DNA from: an uncultured Chloroflexota bacterium
Lineage (GTDB): Bacteria; Chloroflexota; Anaerolineae; Anaerolineales; Anaerolineaceae
Direction: 5' to 3'
DNA length: 64,000 bases
NCBI GenBank assembly: GCA_902791025.1
Contig: CADATZ010000003.1
Location: forward strand, 62,001 to 126,000
In this document: piece by piece, positions 43,121-51,958 of the stretch
Numbering within the stretch: the first letter of the stretch is position 1
Layout: every line of letters starts with the position of its first letter
Notes under the pieces: model-generated
What the model was told of the DNA's origin: nothing
Seen by the model: the letters and a program-made list of their open reading frames with translations, nothing else
The model's database searches: none
Made by a program: the position numbers and the translations under genes

Positions 43121-43975
43121 TCAGTTAAGACATTGATACAGGGTTCTGAAGAATGCTTTGTAATCCTGTTTATCCGACAGGCCGGAAACGGATCCGTCTC
43201 CAGCCTCGATGGTTTTCCAACTGCCATCTTCAAGTTCGGCAAAATCAATGGTATAGAATACGCTTTCCAAGTTACGGTATTTTTCGATAAGTGCGGCGGG
43301 AGGATCAGGTGTATAGTAATCCTGAAGCGAATTCCTGCATACAGATGCTGTCTGGTTGGCAATATAATATACGCGGAATTCATTTGTCTTTCCGTCATAC
43401 TTCTTCAGGTTCAGGTACTCTTTTATACAGATTCCGCCTGTCAGCAGGGAACCGCGGTAATCATAGAAGACTTCCATCCAGCGATTGAATTCTGTCTGTG
43501 TTGTGCTTTGTGTAAAATAAACCGGAAATTCTGTTCCTTTTACTGACTTTACATAATCTTTGACCATAAAACGGGGAAACACCTGTTTCACCTTTTCGAT
43601 ATCGATCTCCGTATGCAGCGGAAATGTCAGTATTCTTGCTGTATCGCCGGCAAGTTCCGGGTAAATATTCGGAAAAACATGCATCAGCGAATACATCTCC
43701 GGATCAGTCACCAGACAGATATTTCTCTTCAGTAATTCTGTATAAAAAGCCAGATACTGTTCAGGTTTCATCATCCAACCGCGGTAGACTGCATCAATTT
43801 CCGACTGCAGATTTTCTGACAGTTTCAGTATTCCATGATTGAACCAGTCATCATAACTGAAGAGAATTACCTGAAACAGCCCTGTGTCAAGGGCTGCGTC
43901 ATATTCCTGCTGCATGTCCTCATCGACTTTGTAGAGATCGTAAAATGAGGATGGAAACAATATGGTTCTAACCAT
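43121..43975 (-). CDS. Divergent ATP-grasp protein (DUF4343/R2K-like), first copy
   Basis: This protein of 284 residues has the ATP-grasp order: FMVKDYVKSVKG (lysine strand), NEFRVYYI (E/R pair), FYTIDFAELEDGSW, and TIEAGDGSVSGL as the C-terminal metal loop. The N-terminal 110 residues form the pre-grasp domain, with FSYDDWFNHG and LVTDPEMY. It is longer than the second copy. The ATG at 43975 is chosen because GGAGAAG precedes it; it overlaps the SIMPL stop region by a few bases, so the genes are coupled. Role inferred: ATP-dependent ligation to an unknown protein or peptide target. Confidence 0.65.
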   Translation of the reverse strand: MVRTILFPSSFYDLYKVDEDMQQEYDAALDTGLFQVILFSYDDWFNHGILKLSENLQSEIDAVYRGWMMKPEQYLAFYTELLKRNICLVTDPEMYSLMHVFPNIYPELAGDTARILTFPLHTEIDIEKVKQVFPRFMVKDYVKSVKGTEFPVYFTQSTTQTEFNRWMEVFYDYRGSLLTGGICIKEYLNLKKYDGKTNEFRVYYIANQTASVCRNSLQDYYTPDPPAALIEKYRNLESVFYTIDFAELEDGSWKTIEAGDGSVSGLSDKQDYKAFFRTLYQCLN

Positions 43976-43977
43976 TG

Positions 43978-44670
43978 TCAATCTTCTCCTGACTTTTTGT
44001 TATCAGAATCAATCAGCCAAACAATATTTACTTCAGCACTGAGCTCTATTGTATTCGCTTTCAATTTATCCGACAGAGGGCGCTGAGAAGAACAGCCTTG
44101 CAAATTACGCATCGTCTTTTCGAGTTCGGATTCATATTCCAGAGAATCAGAAAAATCTTCTCTGCTTGACAGATTTGCAGTCTCTATTCCAACGATTCTC
44201 TGTCCCATAGACTCAGCAAAAAACAAAGCCTGTTCTTTGGAATCTGCAATAGCATCTTTCAATAGCTCTTTCCGCAAAGCCATTTCATTTGAAAGTATGT
44301 ATCTCCTGGAAAAAGAGATGTTTTTGAAACCATCTTCTGTAATATCTCTGATGATATTAATGATTTTCTGATCCGCAGGAACAATAAGCTGAATTCCTCT
44401 GGTCGTCTCATAAAGAAATTCTTTCTGGGATTCATCTGATCCCTGAAACCTTAATTCTGAAGGAGAGGAAGTTCTGTCATTGGTAATCACAATGTTCTCG
44501 ATATTTATGCCTATGTCAACAAATGCAGCAAGAAGGCTTTCCAATTGATCATTTACCTGTTTTGACGAGATATCGGAGGCTCTTTCCCTTGCATTAAGCG
44601 ATAAATTGATTTCGCACTGGTCCGGTTGATATTCCCGTTTGGCTTTCCCAATAATTTTGATTTTCCCCAT
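43978..44670 (-). CDS. SIMPL (DUF541) domain protein
   Basis: This 230-residue protein starts KIIGKAKREYQPDQCEINLSL and has the SIMPL/DUF541 pattern: alternating strands, ISSKQVNDQLESLLAAFVDIGI, and ALRKELLKDAIADSKEQALFFAESMGQRI, the long conserved helix. No signal peptide is present, unlike many envelope SIMPL proteins, so this copy is probably cytoplasmic. GAGGG precedes the start. It begins the ATP-grasp cluster and overlaps the next gene. Function of the family is not settled. Confidence 0.78.
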   Translation of the reverse strand: MGKIKIIGKAKREYQPDQCEINLSLNARERASDISSKQVNDQLESLLAAFVDIGINIENIVITNDRTSSPSELRFQGSDESQKEFLYETTRGIQLIVPADQKIINIIRDITEDGFKNISFSRRYILSNEMALRKELLKDAIADSKEQALFFAESMGQRIVGIETANLSSREDFSDSLEYESELEKTMRNLQGCSSQRPLSDKLKANTIELSAEVNIVWLIDSDNKKSGED

Positions 44671-44710
44671 ATTGCCCTCACATTTTGCTCATTTTGCCAG
44701 AGTTATTTAT

Positions 44711-45106
44711 TCAATCCTCTTCTCCCAGGAATTCTTTCAGCGCTTCGATCGTTTCCTTATCTGTGAGAATTTCTGATAAAGTACATTCCATTGCTTTGCA
44801 GATTTTCAGAAGCGTCAAAATATTTGCATTGTTGATATCTTCTTCACCTTCTTCATATTTTTGAAGCTGGTTTGCAGGAATACCGGCTCTTTCAGAAAGG
44901 TCTTCCAGATTTATTCCGAGCAATTCACGGTTTATTCGTATACCGCCTGCTTCCGCAGTAAACCTGATATTATCCAGGTTCTTTTTCAGTTTTTTTGTGA
45001 CAAAGGACGGGAAACCCATCGCTTCCAAATATTCTTCCCGGTTGAAGTTTTCCGGATCGAATTCTGCTCTTTCTTCATCTGATTCGACAGTAAAAGTAAT
45101 TTTCAT
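44711..45106 (-). CDS. XRE-family HTH regulator
   Basis: This 131-residue protein carries an XRE/Cro HTH at residues about 62-115: INLEDLSERAGIPANQLQKYEEGEEDINNANILTLLKICKAM. The first 55 residues are an acidic extension that may be a dimer or sensor part. It lies just upstream of the SIMPL/ATP-grasp genes on the same strand, so it probably regulates that cluster. GGAG lies 7 bases upstream of the ATG. Confidence 0.82.
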   Translation of the reverse strand: MKITFTVESDEERAEFDPENFNREEYLEAMGFPSFVTKKLKKNLDNIRFTAEAGGIRINRELLGINLEDLSERAGIPANQLQKYEEGEEDINNANILTLLKICKAMECTLSEILTDKETIEALKEFLGEED

Positions 45107-45151
45107 AGAATCTCCTTTTCAGTTTCAAAACTCAATTGACCGACATCACTT

Positions 45152-45481
45152 TTATTTTCGTTTCCGCTTGTGATAATGAGGATCATCTTTCAGAACGAGA
45201 CTGCAGATAACACATTTCGGAAGCTTATACATGACTACGCCTTCGGCAGTTTCACCGATTTTGTCATAGATTCTGCCGGCGCTCCAGCTTTCTCCTTTTA
45301 CGGTATAGGAACTGTTTGCAACATATCCGACCTTACCGAGTCCGGGCATTTCCACCCGGATCGCTTCTTTGTCGAATTCGTTATCCGGTTCTTTTACAAG
45401 CCGGACTCTCATCCCTGTCTCGCAGAATTCATGACCGAAATAATGGTTTGTTCCGGTAATCGTGAAATAAATTATCTCCAT
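45152..45481 (-). CDS. HIRAN-domain protein
   Basis: This 109-residue protein is almost entirely a HIRAN domain: FTITGTNHYFGHEF, VRLVKEPDNEFDKEAIRVEM and KVGYVANSSY give the strand pattern and the 'EP.N..D..AI.V...G..GYV' signature. HIRAN domains bind 3' ends of single-stranded DNA in fork-remodelling enzymes; stand-alone copies are known in phages and plasmids. The C-terminus is basic (HYHKRKRK). ATG 45481 is preferred, since AGGAGG lies 8 bases upstream; a GTG at 45490 is too close to it. Confidence 0.82.
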   Translation of the reverse strand: MEIIYFTITGTNHYFGHEFCETGMRVRLVKEPDNEFDKEAIRVEMPGLGKVGYVANSSYTVKGESWSAGRIYDKIGETAEGVVMYKLPKCVICSLVLKDDPHYHKRKRK

Positions 45482-45618
45482 GATGAGCACCTCCTGCTTT
45501 TTTATTCTGTTTTACATTATACGGATTTTTGCGCGTGAATGAGTCTGTTTAAAAAGACTTTAAAATTATTTACTAATAAAGACCTGTTTATTGGACTTTT
45601 TACGACATAAAGAATTAT

Positions 45619-45646
45619 AAAAAACAGCGCTGTTTTAGCAGCGCTG
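45619..45646 (-). terminator. Terminator of WYL regulator gene
   Basis: CAGCGCTG/CAGCGCTG forms an 8-bp stem with a 6-base loop, followed on the minus strand by TTTTTT. It lies 26 bases past the stop at 45672. Confidence 0.78.
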
Positions 45647-45671
45647 CCTTTTCGTTTATTCAGGTACTTTT

Positions 45672-46673
45672 CTATGCTTTGATGCCGTATTGATTCATAA
45701 GCCGGATGATTTCCGATTTCATCTGTTCCACGACCTCATCCGGATCGACGATCTTTATCCGATCGCCCAGCGCCATGATCCAACCCAGAAACTGGCTGCT
45801 GACCGAAACATTTACAACCGTCTGGAAGTGATCCTCGTCAACGGGTTTGATCGTGATGTCCTTCCCGAAACGGTCTATGATCACATTAACCAGTGAATTT
45901 TCGGCTTCCAGTGTGACTTTTGTCTCTTCCCCGCCGAACATTCCAAAAAGGCTCTTGGTGTATCGTGTTATGTCAAGCTTTTTGAATTCTTCTTTCCCGT
46001 TGCGTTTCTCATCTACAAGTGCAATTTTCAGCATTTTATCCACACGGTAATGCTTTATTTTTTCCTCATAAGGATCATAAGCGATAAGGTAATAATATTC
46101 ATTGTCCCAGAACAGGACCCAGGGACTGACCTGGAACCAGTCGCCTTCCTTACGCAGCTTCATCTTTTTCTGAAGATCCCACTTGTAATATTTGAACTTG
46201 ATCTGCCGGTCGGTGGAAATGGCTTCATGAATCGAATCAATGTTGTAGTAAACACTTTCGTTCATTGTTTTGACTCGGCCGCTGATGAATACCTGACGGT
46301 TAAGCTGTTTTGCTTCATATTTGCTAACCATTCCCTCAAGTTTTTTTATCAGCTCCCCGGATTTTTTATTGGTGATTCCTCTTGCGGACTGAACGGCATC
46401 CACAAGCAGTTTCAGCTCGGGCAATTCAAAATTACGGCTGCCGATGTGATAATACGAATTCCTGCCGATTTTTTCCATGATGATATCGACTCCGAAACCT
46501 CGCAGTTCGTCAAAATCGACATAAAGCGTTTTCCGATCAGCCATAACGCCGTTTTCTTCCAGCTTTTGAATAATTTCCTGCATCGTGAGGAAATTGGAAT
46601 CGTCCGTATCCTCATAGAATATCTTCATCAGATAGAGCATTTTCAGTTTTTGATGTTCGCCATTTCTTTTCAT
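45672..46673 (-). CDS. WYL-domain transcription regulator
   Basis: This 333-residue protein has an N-terminal winged HTH (about 22-75, LTMQEIIQKLEENGVMADRKTLYVDFDELRGFGVDI) and a central WYL domain (about 140-235) that includes ISTDRQIKFKYYKWD and VSPWVLFWDNEYYYLIAYDP, followed by a WCX C-terminal extension. WYL proteins bind nucleic-acid or nucleotide ligands and often control phage-defence loci. GGAGG precedes the ATG. It is divergent from the SseB-like gene at 46862, so it may control the 46.8-49.8 kb genes; this is positional inference. Confidence 0.88.
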   Translation of the reverse strand: MKRNGEHQKLKMLYLMKIFYEDTDDSNFLTMQEIIQKLEENGVMADRKTLYVDFDELRGFGVDIIMEKIGRNSYYHIGSRNFELPELKLLVDAVQSARGITNKKSGELIKKLEGMVSKYEAKQLNRQVFISGRVKTMNESVYYNIDSIHEAISTDRQIKFKYYKWDLQKKMKLRKEGDWFQVSPWVLFWDNEYYYLIAYDPYEEKIKHYRVDKMLKIALVDEKRNGKEEFKKLDITRYTKSLFGMFGGEETKVTLEAENSLVNVIIDRFGKDITIKPVDEDHFQTVVNVSVSSQFLGWIMALGDRIKIVDPDEVVEQMKSEIIRLMNQYGIKA

Positions 46674-46861
46674 GGATATTTTCCTCCAGATTTTACGACA
46701 TAATTACAGCATTGCAAAGGTAATTTACAGCATATTTATTGATTATTTTATATCAAGTCCAATATAACTACCTCAATAAAATTGCATTGTTGTTACAATA
46801 AATGAATGAGCTTCAAAGATCATTGAAGTATTGTTTGGAACATTACAACATGGAGGTACAT

Positions 46862-47989
46862 ATGAAATACAGCGAAACAGGGTTCAGAGCATTGTACAAA
46901 CAGTTCTGTACTTTTCCGGTTACAGAAACTGTAAAAAAAGTGATCAGTGCTTTTCCAGGGGCAGAACAGGCTAACTGTGTACTCACGTATGGTTATATTG
47001 ATACTGCAGCCGGCGTTACCATGGAAATAATTGCTGCGGGAATAGAAAAAGGAGATCGCTTTCGATTTTTTGATGGGAATGATAAAGTCACAATAAAACT
47101 TCGAATTGGTTCAGTGGAGAATGAAGACTTTTCGATCATTGATGATTCGGATGGAAATCTGAAAAAAAGATATGCTGACAAAATCGAGATGATCAATGAT
47201 TATGATGCACCTGAGGATGTTGAGAAATCCAGAGGCTTTACTTTCCTTGACAACTGCCGCGACAAATATTGTGTTGACGATGTGTTGGTTTTTCTGACGA
47301 AGGATGGCCTTGATCCAGAGGGATGCTGGGTAAGGATCATTGGTCTTGGAGATCATTTCATTATGGGAACACTTCTGAATGAACCTGCTCAGAATTTCGG
47401 ATACCATTCAGGTGAAAAAATTGCTTTCTTTGTTGAGAGAACAAAAGACGATAAAATTCTCTGTTATTCAAATATGACACCCAGCATGAAACTTACTGCG
47501 GAAGATCTTGCCGACGGCTCAATGCTTAGAAATGCGATCCATATCTTCAATCAGGAACGGACTGAGCCTCATTTTATTGATGTTCTGGAATTTTTGCGGG
47601 ACAGTAATGTCTGGATTCCCTGCAATACCATTATGAGTGATGAGGATTATGCAGATATGGAAAGAGCAATCATGGAAACAATCGAGAACGATGGCCCTGA
47701 TTCCCTGCTGGGGAAGACTTTTACAAATAAAAACAGTATCCGGCTGGTTCCAGACATCCTGCAAAACGGAGAAAAGTTCTTTTTTCCGGTGTTCTCAAGC
47801 GCTGAAGAGATGGGAGAATATGGCAGCCATTTTTCAAAAATAGAGAAACATTTTCTTGAGGCAATAGATCTTGCTGTGAATAATAAACAGAATGTATCCG
47901 GAATTGTAATTGATGCATTTACCGAACCATTCGTTTTGGAACGCGAGATATTTGATATTGTCCAGAAGATGAAGACAAGAATTGATTAA
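46862..47989 (+). CDS. Protein with C-terminal SseB-like domain
   Basis: The last 145 residues contain the SseB N-domain pattern: LEFLRDSNVWIPCNTIM, LVPDILQNGEKFFFPVFSSAEEMGEY and VSGIVIDAFTEPFVLEREIF. The first 230 residues form two further domains, the second (VDDVLVFLTKDGLDPEGCWVRIIGLGDHFIMGTLLNEPAQNFG) similar to DUF2185/DUF2314-like segments found in immunity-type proteins. GGAGG precedes the ATG at 46862. Together with the next genes it looks like an immunity or stress set; no toxin is adjacent. Soluble; no signal peptide. Confidence 0.6.
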   Translation: MKYSETGFRALYKQFCTFPVTETVKKVISAFPGAEQANCVLTYGYIDTAAGVTMEIIAAGIEKGDRFRFFDGNDKVTIKLRIGSVENEDFSIIDDSDGNLKKRYADKIEMINDYDAPEDVEKSRGFTFLDNCRDKYCVDDVLVFLTKDGLDPEGCWVRIIGLGDHFIMGTLLNEPAQNFGYHSGEKIAFFVERTKDDKILCYSNMTPSMKLTAEDLADGSMLRNAIHIFNQERTEPHFIDVLEFLRDSNVWIPCNTIMSDEDYADMERAIMETIENDGPDSLLGKTFTNKNSIRLVPDILQNGEKFFFPVFSSAEEMGEYGSHFSKIEKHFLEAIDLAVNNKQNVSGIVIDAFTEPFVLEREIFDIVQKMKTRID

Positions 47990-47998
47990 TCAAAGCAG

Positions 47999-48517
47999 AT
48001 GATTGAGAAAAAAATGAGGAATATTATCTTACGGCCTTTAAAAATCAGTGATTCTGATTTTATGCTGGAACTGGTTAATAATCCGGAAGTAACAAAATAT
48101 CTTCCTGCCCTGATCCACCATGAACAAATGATGTTGAGCTGGATCAAAAGTCTGGACGATTCTTCTCATGAGTACATCATACAACTCGAGAAATCCGGTA
48201 CAGATATAGGCGAATGCAGTCTTACAGTGGAAGGTAACAACTTGGAAATCGGGGTGATGCTTCTTCCTCAATACTGGAATCACGGGTATGGAACTGAAAC
48301 AGTCAGATCGCTGCTCGATATCGCCAAATCATCGAAAATGAAAAACATTACTGCAGTAACAGACAATAGAAATACCGTCATGATCCGCATTCTTGAAAAT
48401 CTTGGCTTCATTCTGAAAAATGAAGGATGGATGTGGAAAATCAGCGAAGATGAGCAGGATCTTCTGAAAGATGGCCAAAATGTTGTTGTATATGAAAAAG
48501 AAATTTCTCCTGAATAG
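47999..48517 (+). CDS. GNAT-family N-acetyltransferase (RimJ/RimL-like)
   Basis: This 172-residue protein has the GNAT order: IILRPLKISDSDFMLELVNNPEVTKYL (start as in RimL-type enzymes), IGECSLTVEGNNLEIGVMLLPQYWNHGYGTETVRSLLDIA, where the Q/R-x-x-G-x-G/A acetyl-CoA loop is QYWNHGYGTE, and NTVMIRILENLGF as motif B. It probably acetylates an amine of a small molecule or protein N-terminus. It starts 9 bases after the SseB-like gene and is in the same direction. Confidence 0.82.
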   Translation: MIEKKMRNIILRPLKISDSDFMLELVNNPEVTKYLPALIHHEQMMLSWIKSLDDSSHEYIIQLEKSGTDIGECSLTVEGNNLEIGVMLLPQYWNHGYGTETVRSLLDIAKSSKMKNITAVTDNRNTVMIRILENLGFILKNEGWMWKISEDEQDLLKDGQNVVVYEKEISPE

Positions 48518-48545
48518 GTTTCATCCGTCACTGAGAGAGGAAAAA

Positions 48546-48844
48546 ATGAAAAATAACAATATAACCTGGCAGGAGATTCCGACATTAATTGATGAGAAGC
48601 ATTATGTTGAATCACGTTTTGAAGAAGTCTATCCTTACATTATCGAAGAAAATGAGAAAATTTTTTATTGCCTGATTGTGTAAAAATGCATGTGGATAAA
48701 ATTTCTTCATGGGGTTGCCTTGTAATGGAATATTCAGATCCGGGAAAGGATGTACTTGGAGAAGATGGCGATACTTTTTACAGGTCGGATTACAAAACGC
48801 CGGATGCAATGTTTCAGGATATGCTGATGGAAACAAAAGGGTGA
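48546..48844 (+). pseudogene. Small immunity/SMI1-like gene broken by a frameshift
   Basis: Two overlapping frames look like one protein of about 99 residues. The first (from ATG 48546) reads ITWQEIPTLIDEKHYVESRF, then IIEENEK, and stops at 48683. The frame beginning at 48656 reads FLLPDCVKMHVDKISSWGC, then GEDGDTFYRSDYKTPDAMF, and stops at 48844. The change falls in AAAATTTTTT (48657-48666); loss or gain of one base there restores continuity. The 'SWG', 'GEDGDTFY' and 'Y..P..M' features resemble short immunity-type proteins. A sequencing error in the homopolymer is as likely as real decay. Confidence 0.5.
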
Positions 48845-48853
48845 TCGGGCAAC

Positions 48854-49579
48854 ATGGAAAAACCGAATTTGATTCGAATTGGCTTCTCCGCCGATTATAG
48901 AGACAAATCATTATCTTCACTGAAAGCTCAGGCTCCAGATATAACGGATGATAATAAAAAGATAATCTTGGATTATCTCACTACAAATTTGATCTGGGCA
49001 TGTCCGGGGATGGTATATGATATTTTTGATGAAAACTGTATAATTGGACGCGGCGATCAATATACTGACGGAAAATATATCTGGCCTGATTATTTTGCAG
49101 CTTATATCAGAAAATATAATATTCCGATTCCCGAGGAATTCAAGGAGTATATTCTCAAACACCATAAAGAAAGAAAAAAAAGACATCTTTTATCCAAATG
49201 CACAGATCATGTGAAAATTAAGAATGAACCTCGATTTGACCACCGGTTTGAGGCACAAATATTCAGAAACGGAAATGTAATATATAAAAACAATCTCATT
49301 TATCCCGGATTTATGTGTATATCGATCCCGCGCGATGATGCCGCTTTTATTCTTAATCCGGTAATGGAGCAGTTGTTCTGTTATGACGAAGAGAATCACG
49401 GGAGACCGATGATCGATGAATATCATTGGGAGATAGAGTTTTATACAAAAAAGGGATTATCTCATAAAACAGAAGGTTGGCCTGGGGAAAATGCATGGCG
49501 AAAGCAGGAATTTTCGATGATTTTGAAATTCGCTGAAAGATATATTGCTCAAAGCCTCGGATCGGAATTTTTAGAATAA
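48854..49579 (+). CDS. Hypothetical protein, immunity-like
   Basis: This 241-residue soluble protein is unknown to me. The segment GQYTDGKYIWPDYFAAYIRKYNIPIPEEFKEYIL (about 58-95) resembles a 'W..dl..Y...Y.i..P.ef' motif seen in immunity-type proteins of toxin systems. The rest is aromatic- and acid-rich. The ribosome site is weak (GATCGGGC). It follows the broken small gene by 9 bases and lies in the same plus-strand series as the GNAT and SseB-like genes. Confidence 0.55.
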   Translation: MEKPNLIRIGFSADYRDKSLSSLKAQAPDITDDNKKIILDYLTTNLIWACPGMVYDIFDENCIIGRGDQYTDGKYIWPDYFAAYIRKYNIPIPEEFKEYILKHHKERKKRHLLSKCTDHVKIKNEPRFDHRFEAQIFRNGNVIYKNNLIYPGFMCISIPRDDAAFILNPVMEQLFCYDEENHGRPMIDEYHWEIEFYTKKGLSHKTEGWPGENAWRKQEFSMILKFAERYIAQSLGSEFLE

Positions 49580-49585
49580 ACAAAC

Positions 49586-49813
49586 ATGATGAAAATAAAT
49601 AAAGAAAATCCAGCATATGTCGAATACTATAATAAATGGCATTCACTTGCATATGAGTTAAAGGAAAAATTGTCAGAGGCAGAAGAACAGGATAAAAAGA
49701 ATAATTTTCGTGGCCGCGATGGTAAGTCTTGCGAAATAACAAAGGAATATTCGTTATTATTCAATAAATTAATGAACGAATACTCTTTTTTATATGAAGA
49801 GGAGAAAGAATAA
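49586..49813 (+). CDS. Small hypothetical protein
   Basis: This ORF encodes 75 residues, highly charged and probably all-helical (YNKWHSLAYELKEKLSEAEEQDKK), with no recognisable family. It begins 6 bases after the previous stop and may be the last gene of that set. The ribosome site is poor, so expression is uncertain. Confidence 0.4.
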   Translation: MMKINKENPAYVEYYNKWHSLAYELKEKLSEAEEQDKKNNFRGRDGKSCEITKEYSLLFNKLMNEYSFLYEEEKE

Positions 49814-50183
49814 ATTATGTTATTTCCGCTTCTCTTTTATCGACGTACTAATTAATTCAAAAAAACGTATACATCCTCCACCTCAATTATTTAAAAAAGT
49901 ACACTTTTACGGATGATGAGATAAAGTCGGTTTCAAAATTCCGGAAATATGGATAATTACTTTACAAATATATTCGGAAAAGAAATAACTTTTCCGAACT
50001 GAACGTAGACAACGGCAGTAAAGAACTGAACAAATGGGGATAATTGAGGAAAAAATATTATTCAAATACCTGAAGGATGGAATTCTGGTAAAATAACCCC
50101 GAAAGAACCTTCAAATTCTGCCAGATAAAATGGCTCAATTTCTTCGATTTAGCTATTTGGATAAATTCAAAAAAGGGAAAAAA
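49814..50183. other. Gene-poor junction at left edge of AT-rich island
   Basis: No intact gene is visible in these 370 bases. A short plus-strand reading frame near 50035-50096 (MGIIEEKILFKYLKDGILVK) may be a remnant. Base composition falls sharply to the right. No direct repeat, integrase site or tRNA is recognised here. Confidence 0.4.
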
Positions 50184-51083
50184 ATGATTGAAAAGGTATT
50201 TATTCCACCAGTAAAGATTCAAGGAATTAAGACAAAAATAGTTCAACTGATTTCTGATAATGTTTTTTTAACTTCAGAGTCCGTTTGGTATGAACCATTT
50301 ATGGGATCAGGAGTAGTAGGATTAAACCTTGCGCCTAAAAATGCAGTTTTTTCTGATAAAAATCCATATGTAGTTGCGCTTTATAATGCCATAAAAGAAA
50401 AAAAGATTGATTCATATAATGTAAGATCCTTTTTAGAGCGGGAAGGGGCATTATTAAAAGAAAAGGACGCAGATCATTATTATTTCGTTAGGGAAAGATT
50501 TAATAATAGTCATAATCCTTTAGATTTTTTATTCCTAAATAGAAGTTGTTTCAATGGAGTAATTAGATTTAATCGATACTATAAATTTAATGTTCCATAT
50601 GGGCATAAACCAGAAAGATTTTCAAAGGCGTATATTACAAAAATTGTTAATCAAGTTAAACACTTGGAATCAATATTTCCAGAGAATAATTGGGAATTTA
50701 CCTGTTGTTCTTTTGAAAAGACAATTGAACGTGCTCATGAGAATGATTTTATTTATTGTGATCCTCCTTATATAGGTAGACATGTTGACTATTATGATAG
50801 TTGGGAAGAAAAAAATGAAATTGCATTGCACGATGCACTCTTCTTATCCAAAGCAAAGTTTATGTTATCGACATGGGATCATAACAAATATCGGAAAAAT
50901 GATTATATAGATACTCTTTGGAACGACTGTTATAAACTTACTCAAGAACATTTTTATCATGTTGGTGCGAGTGAAGATAATCGAAATGCTATGTTTGAAG
51001 CTCTTTTAATGAATTATGACCCCAAAACAACACCAAATCAGCCACTCAAATCCGGAGAACAATTATCTTTTGATCTCTGGTAA
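50184..51083 (+). CDS. DNA adenine methyltransferase, D12 class (EcoRV-type modification enzyme)
   Basis: This 299-residue Dam-like N6-adenine methyltransferase has motif I PFMGSGVVGLN (38-48) for AdoMet and DPPY (193-196) for catalysis. FLNRSCFNGVIRFN and NVPYGHKP match the D12 class. M.EcoRV is of this class, and the convergent gene 40 bases downstream encodes an EcoRV-like nuclease, so the two form a type II system, with predicted target GATATC. The ATG at 50184 is chosen for AAAAAGGGA upstream. AT-rich codon use sets it apart from the genes left of 49.8 kb, which indicates transfer. Confidence 0.9.
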   Translation: MIEKVFIPPVKIQGIKTKIVQLISDNVFLTSESVWYEPFMGSGVVGLNLAPKNAVFSDKNPYVVALYNAIKEKKIDSYNVRSFLEREGALLKEKDADHYYFVRERFNNSHNPLDFLFLNRSCFNGVIRFNRYYKFNVPYGHKPERFSKAYITKIVNQVKHLESIFPENNWEFTCCSFEKTIERAHENDFIYCDPPYIGRHVDYYDSWEEKNEIALHDALFLSKAKFMLSTWDHNKYRKNDYIDTLWNDCYKLTQEHFYHVGASEDNRNAMFEALLMNYDPKTTPNQPLKSGEQLSFDLW

Positions 51084-51123
51084 GTATCAAAGAAAAAAAA
51101 GAAGAATTTTTCTTTGAGAGTAT

Positions 51124-51945
51124 TTAAATAATTGAATATCTTTTTGCATATGTCAAAATATTTTTTCTTGTTTGTTCATAGTCAAATTCATGTAGGAGTT
51201 CAATTTTATTTGGATTCTGATTGAGGAACCATTCAATGAATTCATCGAGTGATGTATATGCTTTATTATCGCTTCGATATTTTGGATAATACTTCCAGTA
51301 GATATCAAATGCATCCACACCTAATGAGCTAAATGGCCCATTCCCATTTTTTAGATCATTAAAATTCTTTGTTGAGAAAGAACCGATATTTTCAGTATTA
51401 CCAGATCCAGGTTTATCTCCTGCGATTTTATATTTTTCTTGCATAAAATATCTTACATCATAGAATGGAAATTGAATTTTTTCTCTTTCTAAATAATCGT
51501 ATACCATGCTTTCTTGAGCTTGACCATTTCTTTTATAAACAAATCCTATAACATAATGTTTGGAATAATCGGTATATACATATTCGATATTTTTTGTATT
51601 ATTTCTCATATATGAGGCAAATGATCCAAGAGTAAATTTAATTGATGATTGATTTGAATCAACATATGTTGTCTTTATATCAACTGCAATTTTATTTTTT
51701 GAAGATGGATTTTCCATTAAAATGAAATCAGGATAAACCGTTTGAGATTCTGGAGTTGTCAATAATAAGCCATGCCTTTTGGCAATTGAATTAAGCACTG
51801 GTTGTGAAAACATTTCAAAGATTCGGCCAATTATTTTTGAATCTGTTCCCAAAGTATGAATACGATTTGATGAATCAAGTATTCCATAAGACTCGAACTT
51901 CACCTTTCTCATTTCATCATAAAATTCACTAATGAAAATATCCAT
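51124..51945 (-). CDS. EcoRV-like type II restriction endonuclease
   Basis: This 273-residue protein closely resembles R.EcoRV. Catalytic residues are at equivalent places: E44 (IFEMF), P72-D73 in VYPDF, D89 and K91 in VDIKTTY (E45, P73-D74, D90, K92 in EcoRV). The segment SYMRNNTKNI and the recognition loop GSGNT (180-184, EcoRV 182-186) are also conserved, so cleavage of GATATC is predicted with good confidence. It is about 30 residues longer than EcoRV. On the minus strand it follows the glycosylase by 13 bases and the regulator, in one operon that is convergent with the methyltransferase. Confidence 0.92.
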   Translation of the reverse strand: MDIFISEFYDEMRKVKFESYGILDSSNRIHTLGTDSKIIGRIFEMFSQPVLNSIAKRHGLLLTTPESQTVYPDFILMENPSSKNKIAVDIKTTYVDSNQSSIKFTLGSFASYMRNNTKNIEYVYTDYSKHYVIGFVYKRNGQAQESMVYDYLEREKIQFPFYDVRYFMQEKYKIAGDKPGSGNTENIGSFSTKNFNDLKNGNGPFSSLGVDAFDIYWKYYPKYRSDNKAYTSLDEFIEWFLNQNPNKIELLHEFDYEQTRKNILTYAKRYSII

Positions 51946-51958
51946 AATTCACCTCCAT

